A stretch of DNA of 53,028 nt from Patescibacteria group bacterium (GTDB lineage: Bacteria; Patescibacteriota; Doudnabacteria; UBA920), in assembly GCA_023484515.1 (NCBI GenBank), contig JAMDAY010000023.1:1-53028 (forward strand). Direction: 5' to 3'. The notes beneath the pieces are model-generated. The model was given only the letters and a program-made list of their open reading frames with translations, was not told the DNA's origin and ran no database searches. Position numbers and translations under genes: made by a program. Below, piece by piece: positions 27,897 through 37,553 of the stretch; the stretch's first letter is position 1; each line of letters starts with the position of its first letter.

Positions 27897-28964
27897 ATGG
27901 ACATAGATGCTGTATTGTCCCAGGCAATCCAGGCCCCTTCAGGTGACAATTGCCAACCATGGGAAATTCAAAAAACTTCAGACGGCGTAGAGATATTTAA
28001 CGTACCCGCAAAAGACCAGTCCCTGTATAATTTCCGGCAACAAGCCTCTTATCTGGCTCACGGGGCATTGTTAGAAAATTTCAGCATAGCCGCCAAGCAT
28101 TTGGGGTTTGATCCCGATGTTAAACTTTTTCCTGACGCAAACAATTTAAACCTCGTCGCTAGAATTAAATTGCGCATAATTAATCCGCAGCCGCAGCAAC
28201 TATTTGAATGCATTGCCAAAAGAACAACCAATCGCAAACCTTATAAAAACATAGACTTACCGCCGGTTTTGCTGGAAACATTAGAATCTGCGGCCAGCGA
28301 CGTGCCGGGAGTGCGCCTCATGCTGGCCAAAGGGGCGCAACAGCGCAATATTCTGGCAAAGTCGTCCGCCATAAACGAACAAGCAGTCTTAGAAAATGAA
28401 TATTTGCATAAATTTTTGTTCCAGCATGTTGTCTGGACCCGAAAACAATTAGAACAGTTAAAATCGGGGATGTTTATTAAAACCTTGGAAATGCCCCGAC
28501 CAGCCGAAACGGTATTTAAAATGGCAAGCTCTTGGAAAACTGTTTGTATACTTAACAAGCTAGGCCTTTCCAAAATAGTAGCCAAGCAGAACGAGCAGGT
28601 TTACAATCATTCCGCTGCTTTTGGTCTAATCGTTATAAAAAACAATAACCACGATTCTTTTGTAAGGGCAGGCCAAGCTCTGGAAAGGGTTTGGCTCAAT
28701 CTTACAAAAGAAGATTTGAGCCTGCACCCCGTTGCCGGCATAATTTTTTTGATTCTTAGAATTAAAGGGGGAGGGGTAAAAGAAATTTCCGACAAGCACC
28801 AAAAAATGGTGCTGCGCTCATATGAAAATATTAAAAATGTTTTCCATTTGGACGATACCGACATTCCGGCTTTTATGTTCCGCCTCGGCCAGGGAGGCAA
28901 GCCGAGCGCAACCTCGCCGCGACTGCCCTTAAAAAGCCTGCTCCGACCTGGACAAAACTTCTGA
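27897..28964 (+). CDS. Nitroreductase-like (Acg/MoeY-type) protein
   Basis: AIQAPSGDNCQPWEI FMN-binding-like motif; RTTNRKPYKN; adjacent to ThiF gene. Confidence 0.8.
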   Translation: MDIDAVLSQAIQAPSGDNCQPWEIQKTSDGVEIFNVPAKDQSLYNFRQQASYLAHGALLENFSIAAKHLGFDPDVKLFPDANNLNLVARIKLRIINPQPQQLFECIAKRTTNRKPYKNIDLPPVLLETLESAASDVPGVRLMLAKGAQQRNILAKSSAINEQAVLENEYLHKFLFQHVVWTRKQLEQLKSGMFIKTLEMPRPAETVFKMASSWKTVCILNKLGLSKIVAKQNEQVYNHSAAFGLIVIKNNNHDSFVRAGQALERVWLNLTKEDLSLHPVAGIIFLILRIKGGGVKEISDKHQKMVLRSYENIKNVFHLDDTDIPAFMFRLGQGGKPSATSPRLPLKSLLRPGQNF

Positions 28965-29021
28965 TTTTGTTAATATTAAAGGGGTTATTTCCGTAGAAAC
29001 AAATATAATAATAAATTATTA

Positions 29022-30710
29022 ATGGCTTTTTTTGATATATTCACCAACTACGACCTGCTGTCCGTAGGGATTGCAATAGCCGCCAGTACTTTATTGGGGT
29101 TCATTGTATTTTTTAGCAACCCTAAAAGTTATACCAGCAAATTTTTTTTAATGTTTACATTGGTAAGTTCGGCCTGGGGAGGGGTTAATTATTTGGTTTA
29201 TCAATTTAGCAAGCCTGAGGTGTCGCTCATTTTTATCAGATTAGTCATGTTTATGGCAACATGGCAAGCTTTTTCTTTTTTTTTGCTAACCTTCGTGTTT
29301 CCAAAAGAGGAATGTGAAATACCGAAAAAATTTAAATATCTCTTGCTGCCTCTGACTATTTTGGTTTCTTTACTGGCATTAACTCCTCTCGTATACAAAA
29401 ACATCAACACAGCAGCTTCGGCCGGGGAGGTGGCCCAGGCCACGCCCGGGCCGGGAATTATTGCTTTTGGATTGCTTGCGATCGGCTTAGTGTTAAGCGG
29501 GATTATAAATTTAATAAGAAGGGCCGGGCGTTCGGATAAGGCGGACGAAATAAAATATAGATTCTTTTTGTTAGGGGTGGGGTCTATGTTTATACTGATC
29601 ATAACCCTAAATTTCATTCTGCCTAACATCTTTTCCAATTATAATTTCATACCTTTTGGAGCACTCTATATATTTCCTTTCGCAGCCTTTACCAGCTATT
29701 CTATCTTGCGGCACCACTTACTAAATATAAAAATAGTAGCGACTGAAATTCTGGTTTTTTTCCTTATTATCCTAAACTTTTTGGAAGTCCTTTTGTCTAA
29801 AAGCCAAAGCGAAGTCCTGTTCCGTTTGATAGTACTGATAGCCTTGCTAATTTTTAGCGTGCTGTTAATCCGAAGCGTGCTAAAAGAAATTGAACAGCGG
29901 GAGCAGCTGCAGATTTTGACCGGGAAATTGGAAACGGCCAATGAGAAGCTAAAGGCTTTGGACCAGGCCAGGGCGGAGTTTATTTCCATTGCCAGCCACC
30001 AGCTAAGGACGCCGCCGGCCACCATTAAGTGGTACTTGGCCGCAATTTTGTCGGGTGACTACGGACCGCTCGACCCGGAGGTAAAAACCGCGCTGCAAAA
30101 AACCGAACAGACCAACAACCTCCTCATTTCGCTGATTGAAGACATTTTGAACGTGTCGCGCATAGAACGGGGCAAGATGGAATTTTTGTTTGAGCCGGTG
30201 GATTTGGAAAATTTGGCGGAAATTACCTATGAGCAGTTAAAACCGATCGCTTTGGAAAAAAAGCTGGATTTAACCTTTAAAAAACCAACGGTCAAGCTGC
30301 CCCAAGTCCTGGCTGACAAGGAAAAAATCAGGCAAGTAATGAACAACTTGATAGATAACGCCTTAAAATACACCAAGCAGGGGAGCGTGGCAGCGGAAAT
30401 TTGCCGGGATAACGACGATATTAAATTTAAAGTAACCGATACAGGCAAGGGGATAAGCGAGCAGGACAGGAAATCCATATTTGACAAGTATAAGCGGGGC
30501 AAAGAATCAATCCACCAAAGCGCCGGTTTGGGCTTGGGACTTTATGTGGCCAAGGTGGTTATGGACCAGCACCACGGGAAAATTTGGGCCGAAAGCGCCG
30601 GCGAAGGCAAAGGCTCGTCTTTTATTTTCAGCATCCCCATGCACAATTCGTTGAAAGCGACCACTTTGCTGGACCTGACCGAACAAACGCAAAAAGCGGC
30701 TGTCCCGTAA
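29022..30710 (+). CDS. Sensor histidine kinase with multi-TM N-terminal region
   Basis: SIASHQLRTPPATIKWYLAAIL, NNLIDNALKYT, DTGKGIS, GLGLGLYVAKVV. Confidence 0.93.
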   Translation: MAFFDIFTNYDLLSVGIAIAASTLLGFIVFFSNPKSYTSKFFLMFTLVSSAWGGVNYLVYQFSKPEVSLIFIRLVMFMATWQAFSFFLLTFVFPKEECEIPKKFKYLLLPLTILVSLLALTPLVYKNINTAASAGEVAQATPGPGIIAFGLLAIGLVLSGIINLIRRAGRSDKADEIKYRFFLLGVGSMFILIITLNFILPNIFSNYNFIPFGALYIFPFAAFTSYSILRHHLLNIKIVATEILVFFLIILNFLEVLLSKSQSEVLFRLIVLIALLIFSVLLIRSVLKEIEQREQLQILTGKLETANEKLKALDQARAEFISIASHQLRTPPATIKWYLAAILSGDYGPLDPEVKTALQKTEQTNNLLISLIEDILNVSRIERGKMEFLFEPVDLENLAEITYEQLKPIALEKKLDLTFKKPTVKLPQVLADKEKIRQVMNNLIDNALKYTKQGSVAAEICRDNDDIKFKVTDTGKGISEQDRKSIFDKYKRGKESIHQSAGLGLGLYVAKVVMDQHHGKIWAESAGEGKGSSFIFSIPMHNSLKATTLLDLTEQTQKAAVP

Positions 30711-30724
30711 AAAATCTTTTCGCC

Positions 30725-32167
30725 ATGAGCTCGCACATTACAAAAAATATTTTTTGGCTGACCGCTTCCCGCATAGCCGCACTGGTTATGCTGTTTTTGG
30801 CATATACGCAGCTATTCCGCTACCTGGGGCCGTTCGGGTCCGGACAATACCAATTTGTCCTTTCCTACGTTCTGCTGTTTTCCACGGTCGTGGATTTCGG
30901 CATTCAGCAGTTTATTACGAAAAAAATCGCCGAAAACCCCGGCTCGGCTAAAAGCTATTTCCATGAATTTTTCTCTTTTGAAGCGGTAATTGCGGCATTG
31001 CTGTACCTGCTTTTGGTTGCAGTCGCGCGTTTTCGCTATCCGGACCAGGCGGTATTTTACGGGATCTGCCTGGCCGGCCTGGGCATGGTCGCCAATGCGC
31101 TGACTTACCCTTATTTGGCGGTAATGGCCGCATTCCAGGACTTGCGGAGAGTCGCCTGGATTAACTTTTTAAATTCCTGCGTCAATGTCAGCATAATTTT
31201 TTTGGCGATCTTCTTCCACCGTTATATCGTATTCTTAGCCAGCGTCCAATTGGCTTTCGGAATATTGGATTTAATTTTGTACCGTTTTTTTGCCGCCAGG
31301 CACATACCGGACCCGCAAGTCCTTAAGGGCATAAGGCTGTTCGACTTCCATCTTATTAAGAATATCATCGGGCAAGGCTGGCCGTTTGCCTTGCTGGTCG
31401 GCTTTAGCGCCATTTACAACCGGATAGACGTGGTCATTATTACTTTTTTAAAAGGATACGCGCAAACCGGATTATATACGGCAGCTTATAAAATTTTTGA
31501 CCTTTTGGGATTCTTCCCTTCGGTCGTCTCTTACACCTTATTCCCGTTTTTTGCCGGACTCATGGCAAAAAAGGCAATTCCTGAAATTAAATTTAATCTG
31601 GAAAAATACGTCCGGCTAATGCTGGCCGCGGCTTTGCCCATGGCCGTAGGGGGAACGCTTTTGTCCGCGAAACTGATAGAACTGGTGGCAGGGCCGCAAT
31701 ATACGGGCGCCGGGCCAATTTTGTCAATTCTAATTTGGGCGCCCGCCATTTTGTTTACTTACATCCCAGTAAATTCACTGGTAATTTCCCAACTGACGAA
31801 AAAAGCGGTAGCCATAACCGGCATAAACGTCATAGTGAACATTGCGGGCAACCTTTTGCTGATTCCGCTTTTGGGAATAAAAGCTGCGGCTATTATGACC
31901 GTAGTATCCGAAAGCCTGCAGGGAATATTCTACTTTTATTTCGTCCGAAAAAATATTACGCCGTTTAAATTTTTTAACAGTTTAATTAAGCCGCTATTTG
32001 CGTCTATAATTATGGGCGTTGTTTTGTGGCCTCTCAGAAATTCAAACCTATTTTTATCTTTGGCTGCGGGAGCCGCGGTTTACATTCTCATTTTATTGAT
32101 TACCGGCTTTATAGGCAAAGAGGAAATTAAGGTTGTCCGCTCCTTGTTTAGCGAAGCTGAAATTTAA
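30725..32167 (+). CDS. Polysaccharide flippase (Wzx/MATE-like)
   Basis: Multi-TM; NRIDVVIITFLKGYAQTGLYTAAYKIFDLL; start set at MSSHITKN. Confidence 0.88.
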   Translation: MSSHITKNIFWLTASRIAALVMLFLAYTQLFRYLGPFGSGQYQFVLSYVLLFSTVVDFGIQQFITKKIAENPGSAKSYFHEFFSFEAVIAALLYLLLVAVARFRYPDQAVFYGICLAGLGMVANALTYPYLAVMAAFQDLRRVAWINFLNSCVNVSIIFLAIFFHRYIVFLASVQLAFGILDLILYRFFAARHIPDPQVLKGIRLFDFHLIKNIIGQGWPFALLVGFSAIYNRIDVVIITFLKGYAQTGLYTAAYKIFDLLGFFPSVVSYTLFPFFAGLMAKKAIPEIKFNLEKYVRLMLAAALPMAVGGTLLSAKLIELVAGPQYTGAGPILSILIWAPAILFTYIPVNSLVISQLTKKAVAITGINVIVNIAGNLLLIPLLGIKAAAIMTVVSESLQGIFYFYFVRKNITPFKFFNSLIKPLFASIIMGVVLWPLRNSNLFLSLAAGAAVYILILLITGFIGKEEIKVVRSLFSEAEI

Positions 32168-32170
32168 AAT

Positions 32171-32602
32171 ATGAGTTTAAAAAAGCGTAAGCAAATTACC
32201 CGCATTATGGTCTTTGGTACCTTTGACGCGCTCCACAAAGGGCATTTGAATTTTTTTAAGCAAGCACTTAACCTTGCCAAAAATCCTTTTTTGATCGTTT
32301 CGGTCGCCCGCGACGTTAACGTAAAAAAAGTCAAAGGCAGGTTGCCGCGCAATTCGGAGCGGCAGAGGCTAAGGGCTTTAAAAAAGATCGCTTGGATAAA
32401 TAAACCGGTTTTGGGAAACACAAAAAAATACCTCTCCCATATTGCCAAGGAGCGGCCGGAAATTATCGCCTTAGGATACGACCAGGGGGAATTTATAAAA
32501 AATTTAAGGCTTAGGTTAAAAAAAACCGGCCTTACGCCAAAAATTATCCGCTTAAAGCCTTACCGGCCGGAAATTTACAAGTCGTCAAAAATAAAAAAAT
32601 AG
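32171..32602 (+). CDS. Cytidylyltransferase-like nucleotidyltransferase (FAD synthase/TagD type)
   Basis: VFGTFDALHKGHLNFFKQA HxGH motif. Confidence 0.9.
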   Translation: MSLKKRKQITRIMVFGTFDALHKGHLNFFKQALNLAKNPFLIVSVARDVNVKKVKGRLPRNSERQRLRALKKIAWINKPVLGNTKKYLSHIAKERPEIIALGYDQGEFIKNLRLRLKKTGLTPKIIRLKPYRPEIYKSSKIKK

Positions 32603-32655
32603 CGTTTTTCCGGCAATTTGCTATAATAAATTTAGGATAATTAACCAAACAAAAA

Positions 32656-32880
32656 ATGAAAAAACAAATAAATGGCTGGCATTTAAAGAGCGCTTGGGCA
32701 ATAATTATTATTATTGTTGTTGCCGTTGCGGTATGCGGATTAATTTTTTGGGTAAAATTTAACATGGAAGAAGATTTCCAGCTGAATTCGTTCAAATTTG
32801 GCAGCCATGCCCAGCAAAACCAAAACCCGCAGCCAGACAACCCCAATGAACCGGACCAGGTGGAAATTTTATCCGAATAG
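32656..32880 (+). CDS. Small single-pass membrane protein
   Basis: AWAIIIIIVVAVAVCGLIFWVKF TM segment. Confidence 0.65.
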   Translation: MKKQINGWHLKSAWAIIIIIVVAVAVCGLIFWVKFNMEEDFQLNSFKFGSHAQQNQNPQPDNPNEPDQVEILSE

Positions 32881-32883
32881 CGA

Positions 32884-33993
32884 ATGGTTATAGGCATAGA
32901 AGCGGAACGGGCCAACGCCGGACAAAAAACCGGCGTGGAGCATTACACCAAACAGTTAATTCTCCATTTGGCCAAGCTGAAAACCGAACATCAATTTATT
33001 TTATACTTGCGCAGCAAGCCGGAAGCGTGGCTTTTAAGCTTGCCGGAAAACTTTCGGATTAAAACTTTAGGATACGGACCTGTCCCGTTTCCTTTTTTAT
33101 GGACCCAGGTCCGGCTGTCATGGGAAATGCTGCTTAGAGCGCCGGATATTTTATTCGTTCCGGCAGCTTCGCTGCCGGCCGTGCATCCCAAAAAATCTTA
33201 TGTTACAATCCATGACGTAGCGTGGCGGATATATCCAAAAACTTTTAAAATGCTAAAAAGGCTATATTTGGAATTTATAGCCCGGTTTGCCTGCAAATTT
33301 GCCGCCAAAATAATTGCCGTTTCCCAAGCCACGAAAAATGATTTGATAAAATTTTATGGCATTGCGGGAAGTAAGATTGCGGTAGTACACCACGGTTTTG
33401 AAGAAACGCCCGTTCAACCAGAAATCCCGGCGGACTCGCCGTTGCTGCCGGAAAAATACGCGTTATTTTTGTCCACTTTGCAGCCTCGCAAAAACTTGGA
33501 AGGCCTAATTGAAGCGTTTAAAATGCTAAAAACCGAATGCCCCGATTTGCCGCATAAGTTGGTCGTAGCGGGAAAGCCGGGCTGGAAATTTGAACGGATC
33601 CTGAAGAAAATAGGAGAAAATAAGGACATAGTTATTTACCTCAACCACGTATCAGACGCAAGCCGGCTGGCAATAATGAAAAAAGCAGACCTTCTGGTAT
33701 TGCCAAGCTTTTACGAAGGATTCGGCATGCAAATTTTAGAGGCTTTCGCCGCCGGCACGCCGGTTGCGGTTTCCAATGTCTCCAGCCTGCCTGAGGTGGC
33801 AGGGGAAGCTGCCGCATATTTTGATCCTAAAGACACGCGGGATCTTGCCAAAGCGATCAAAGCGGTGCTGTCTGACCAGTCGCTGGCAGACCGGCTGCGG
33901 CAAAAAGGCAAAGACCGATTACAACTATTCAGTTGGGAAAAATGCGCCAAAGAAACGCTGGAAGTATTAACGGAAAAGGATACTGCAAATTAA
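32884..33993 (+). CDS. Glycosyltransferase family 4
   Basis: SFYEGFGMQILEAFAAGTPVAVSNVSSLPEVAGEAAAYF. Confidence 0.93.
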   Translation: MVIGIEAERANAGQKTGVEHYTKQLILHLAKLKTEHQFILYLRSKPEAWLLSLPENFRIKTLGYGPVPFPFLWTQVRLSWEMLLRAPDILFVPAASLPAVHPKKSYVTIHDVAWRIYPKTFKMLKRLYLEFIARFACKFAAKIIAVSQATKNDLIKFYGIAGSKIAVVHHGFEETPVQPEIPADSPLLPEKYALFLSTLQPRKNLEGLIEAFKMLKTECPDLPHKLVVAGKPGWKFERILKKIGENKDIVIYLNHVSDASRLAIMKKADLLVLPSFYEGFGMQILEAFAAGTPVAVSNVSSLPEVAGEAAAYFDPKDTRDLAKAIKAVLSDQSLADRLRQKGKDRLQLFSWEKCAKETLEVLTEKDTAN

Positions 33994-34103
33994 CCAAATT
34001 GTTTAAATTTCCGCCAACTGGCGGACTAAGTACACCTAAATAATGTCTAAGGCCGTATTAAAAATTGAAGATTGAAAATTTTAAATAATTCTTCCATACA
34101 TTT

Positions 34104-35681
34104 TTGGCTGACGAACTAATGCAAAAAATCAAATTCCTTCCGAAACTGCGGCTGCTAATTATTATTTTTACTGCCTGGCAGTATTTTAGCGTGCTTGGCA
34201 TGGCCATGCTGCATTGGTCAAATTCCCTGGTCTGGCTTAACCTGGGAATCCTTTTGGCTTTTATTTTGCTTTGCCCGGTTTACGAATCGCTGCTGCTGCT
34301 TATTTTGTCCATCCCTTTTTCCGTGGTTATTCCCAATTCGCATTTTGACTCTTTACCGATGTGGCGCATATTATACCTGGCGCTGTTTGCGGTCTGGCTT
34401 GCCAGGGACAAAAAATTTAAAATATGGGAGATAAAATTCCTGCCCTGGGACAAATATCTGGCGGCATTTATCGGCCTGGGATTCGTGCTGGTGCTGGCAT
34501 TCGCGCGGTTTAAGGCCGAAGGTTTAAAACAAATTTTCTTTTGGCTGAACGTTTACCTGCTTTATGTGGTGCTAATAAACACCTTGAAAAGCAAACAGCA
34601 GATTTACGAAACAATCCGCTATGCCGTCTGGTCGCTGGCAATAATCGTCACCCTGGGCTTTGCCCAGCTTTTCGGCTATTTATTTACAAACCTTGACACT
34701 TTCTGGGTCTATTGGGCGGCCAACATTACGAAACTTTATTACGGGACCGGCTTTGCCGGCGTAGCCATGTTTTCTAATTCCTGGTTTTCCTATGCCAACG
34801 GGGCGCGGGAGCTGCGGATGTTTTCCATTATGCCCGACTCCCAATCCTTTGCCTACATTTGCCTAATTGCCCTGTGCGTTGGCACGGCCCTTACGCGCAG
34901 CGTGTTTGTGCACATCCGCAAATGGCTGTGGTCAGGCATCAGGTTTGCCGGCCTGGCCCTGATCCTTTCCGGCACGCGCGCCGTCTGGGTCGGCATGCTG
35001 GCGCCGCTGGCCGCGATTAGCGCGGCAAATTATAAAAATTACCAGCCGCACCTGGTTAAAAAATTCTTATGGCCGTTTATTATAGTATTCCTGCTGTTTA
35101 TAGCCTCGCCGCTCATTAACAAAGGCCTGGCTTTAATGCAAGTCCGGAAATTCCAGGAAAATTTCCTGTCGCGCGCGGCCAGCATCTACAACTTAAATGA
35201 AACGTCCAACCAGGGCCGGATAAAAATCTGGGAAGAAAGCTCTTATTTTGCCGTTACCCATCCGTGGGGGATTGGCTTTGGCAACTTTTTAGTGTCGTTT
35301 AGCCCGGACTCCCAAGGCAAAAGCTACGGCGAACTGGCCAATCGGCTTAACACCCGTTATAACCTGCCGGGCAAGGACGTTTCCGCCCACAGCCTTTATT
35401 TGCAAGTTTTGGTGGAAACCGGCGTGCTCGGTTTAATTATTTTTATGCTGTTCTGGGGCAGCGTGGTCAAACACCTCTGGGAATTTATAAAGCATTACCG
35501 CAGCCAGCATGATTTTTTAGTTTATTTTGCAGCCCAAGCTTTGTTGATGGTGTTATGGGTCATGGCAGCCGCAATATTTGACATCACGTTATTTAACGAC
35601 AAGGTATTAATGTTCTTCCTGATCAATCTTGGCATCGCGGGGTTAATTTCTACCAGATATCGGGAGTACGAAGAAGATTAA
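34104..35681 (+). CDS. O-antigen ligase/polymerase-like membrane protein
   Basis: Multi-TM; SGTRAVWVGM, GIGFGNF..., AHSLYLQVLVETGVLGLIIF. Confidence 0.88.
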   Translation: MADELMQKIKFLPKLRLLIIIFTAWQYFSVLGMAMLHWSNSLVWLNLGILLAFILLCPVYESLLLLILSIPFSVVIPNSHFDSLPMWRILYLALFAVWLARDKKFKIWEIKFLPWDKYLAAFIGLGFVLVLAFARFKAEGLKQIFFWLNVYLLYVVLINTLKSKQQIYETIRYAVWSLAIIVTLGFAQLFGYLFTNLDTFWVYWAANITKLYYGTGFAGVAMFSNSWFSYANGARELRMFSIMPDSQSFAYICLIALCVGTALTRSVFVHIRKWLWSGIRFAGLALILSGTRAVWVGMLAPLAAISAANYKNYQPHLVKKFLWPFIIVFLLFIASPLINKGLALMQVRKFQENFLSRAASIYNLNETSNQGRIKIWEESSYFAVTHPWGIGFGNFLVSFSPDSQGKSYGELANRLNTRYNLPGKDVSAHSLYLQVLVETGVLGLIIFMLFWGSVVKHLWEFIKHYRSQHDFLVYFAAQALLMVLWVMAAAIFDITLFNDKVLMFFLINLGIAGLISTRYREYEED

Positions 35682-35755
35682 AGATAAAAAGCCGCCTGCT
35701 CGGCGGCCCGCCGAAAAGGCGGGATTAAAAATTGGAAAATTTTCCAAACCGAATT

Positions 35756-36793
35756 ATGGCCAAGGTCACCATAATCCAAGTCGTATATAATAATTGCCGG
35801 TATATTGAACCGGTATTTTCCGCAATGTTTGGCCAGACATTTAAAGACCTGGAGATTGTGGCGGTGATTGCGGGAAATGACGACAAAGGCAAGGAACTGC
35901 TTGCGGACAAATTTCCGAAAGTAAAAATAATTGATCCCGGCTATAACATTGGTTTTGCCAAAGGCCACAATTTGGTTTTTGGGCAATGTGATTCGAAGTT
36001 TTTCCAATTAGTGAATCCGGACCTGGTAATGGAGCCGGATTACGTGGAAAAGATGGTAAAGGCCATGGAAAGCGACCCGAAAATTGGCGCAGCAACCGGA
36101 AAGCTGTATCAAATCACCGAATCAGGAATCAGGAATTATGAATTATGGAAGCGGCAGAATACCGAAAGGCGCCTGGACACTACGGGCGTTGCCATAAGCA
36201 AATCCGGACGGGCGCGTGACAGGGGACAGCACGAAACGGATAAAGGCCAATATGACAATAATCTAATCGTTCCGGCCGTTTCCGCTGCCGGCGCCATGTA
36301 TCGCCGCTCCGCTTTGGAAGCGGTCAAAATGCCCATACTTAGCACTAAGCACTTAGCACTTAGCACTAATTACGAATATTTTGACGAAGACTTCCACAGT
36401 TATTGGGAAGACGCGGACTTAGCCTGGCGCATGACAAACGCGGGATGGGAATGCGCGTATGTCCCGGCAGCCGTTGCCTATCATGGCAGGGGAGCGGGGT
36501 CTTCCAAAGGGGGATATAAAAAAGTCTTTTCCTATATAAAATTCCATCGCCAACTGCCGCAAAGAATCCGCCAACTTAACTATCAGAACCACATTTTCAT
36601 GTATGTAAAAAATTCGGAAAAATTTTATTTGCGATTTTTTGCCCGCGAACTTTTTATGCTAGTGTATATTTTATTATTTGAAGCATCAACCTTAAAAATT
36701 TTTCCGAATTTTTTAAAATTACTGCCGAAAATGCGGCAAAAACGCCGCTTGATTCGTATGAATATAAAGTCCGGCCGGACTTTATATTCATAA
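35756..36793 (+). CDS. Glycosyltransferase family 2
   Basis: VTIIQVVYNNCRYIEPVFSAMFGQTF, LVNPDLVMEPDYVEKM, SYWEDADLAWRM. Confidence 0.9.
   Translation: MAKVTIIQVVYNNCRYIEPVFSAMFGQTFKDLEIVAVIAGNDDKGKELLADKFPKVKIIDPGYNIGFAKGHNLVFGQCDSKFFQLVNPDLVMEPDYVEKMVKAMESDPKIGAATGKLYQITESGIRNYELWKRQNTERRLDTTGVAISKSGRARDRGQHETDKGQYDNNLIVPAVSAAGAMYRRSALEAVKMPILSTKHLALSTNYEYFDEDFHSYWEDADLAWRMTNAGWECAYVPAAVAYHGRGAGSSKGGYKKVFSYIKFHRQLPQRIRQLNYQNHIFMYVKNSEKFYLRFFARELFMLVYILLFEASTLKIFPNFLKLLPKMRQKRRLIRMNIKSGRTLYS
36339..36366 (+). repeat. Four tandem heptamers (TTAGCAC consensus) inside GT2 coding sequence
   Basis: TTAGCAC TAAGCAC TTAGCAC TTAGCAC. Confidence 0.9.
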
Positions 36794-36939
36794 ATATCTT
36801 TAAATTAATGATTAGGTTGAAATTTATGTGTCCTCGCGAGGAACTTTAAAGGTCTGTTGCCGAATGCGCTTTTAAGGCCCCGGCTAAACCTTGCGTCTGG
36901 GCAGTCAAAATGGCATTCGGTAATAGACCCATCCGGAGA

Positions 36940-36969
36940 TGTAGGGACAGGTCTAGACCTGTCCCTACA
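36940..36969. repeat. 30-bp perfect palindrome
   Basis: TGTAGGGACAGGTCTAGACCTGTCCCTACA. Confidence 0.95.
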
Positions 36970-37178
36970 AGGACAGGGGCGGAGCAAACAAAGGAAGTAG
37001 TTGCCCAATCCATTTAGCTGCGCATTCCGCATATTTTAATGTTATGCCGGAATATTTGGAAATCTTGCCCCCTAAAGCAGGCAAGTGCCATTGCGGACAT
37101 AAAAAAGCGCCATTCGGAGCCGGAAGAGGAGTCTTGCTGGAAATTCCCCGTCGGACTCGAAATGGCACGCTGGCGTAT

Positions 37179-37505
37179 TTAGGAAGCCAGGAAAGGAACT
37201 GCGATGACCCGCAAGAATGCTGCACCAGGGGCAGTCATTGCCTCGCGAAAGAGATTGTGAGCCGTAAGCAAAGGCACGGCCACAGCCCCTCTCGTTGGCA
37301 CCTTAATTCTGACGAATTGGTCGTCCCCGAGATGCAGGTAGGATCCCATAGGATTTTTGCAGGAACCTTCGCCCCCGCATTCGCGGCCGTCTTCGCAGAC
37401 GACTTCCAAAATTTCTCCGCGCAGCAATTCAACATCCTCTCCCTGCAAAGTTTCATAACCTCCCGGAACCATTCTTAGTACGTCACCCATTTGTACATCT
37501 CTCAT
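37179..37505 (-). CDS. Hypothetical protein, 108 aa
   Basis: Strong SD (cgaaaggaggaatcttATG) on minus strand. Confidence 0.65.
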   Translation of the reverse strand: MRDVQMGDVLRMVPGGYETLQGEDVELLRGEILEVVCEDGRECGGEGSCKNPMGSYLHLGDDQFVRIKVPTRGAVAVPLLTAHNLFREAMTAPGAAFLRVIAVPFLAS

Positions 37506-37553
37506 AAGATTCCTCCTTTCGCCAATTGCGAATAAACAATAATAGGCATATTT

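Noticed and set aside
37044-37478. Plus-strand 144-aa ORF
   Set aside because: Opposite to a minus-strand ORF with a strong SD; no recognisable domain
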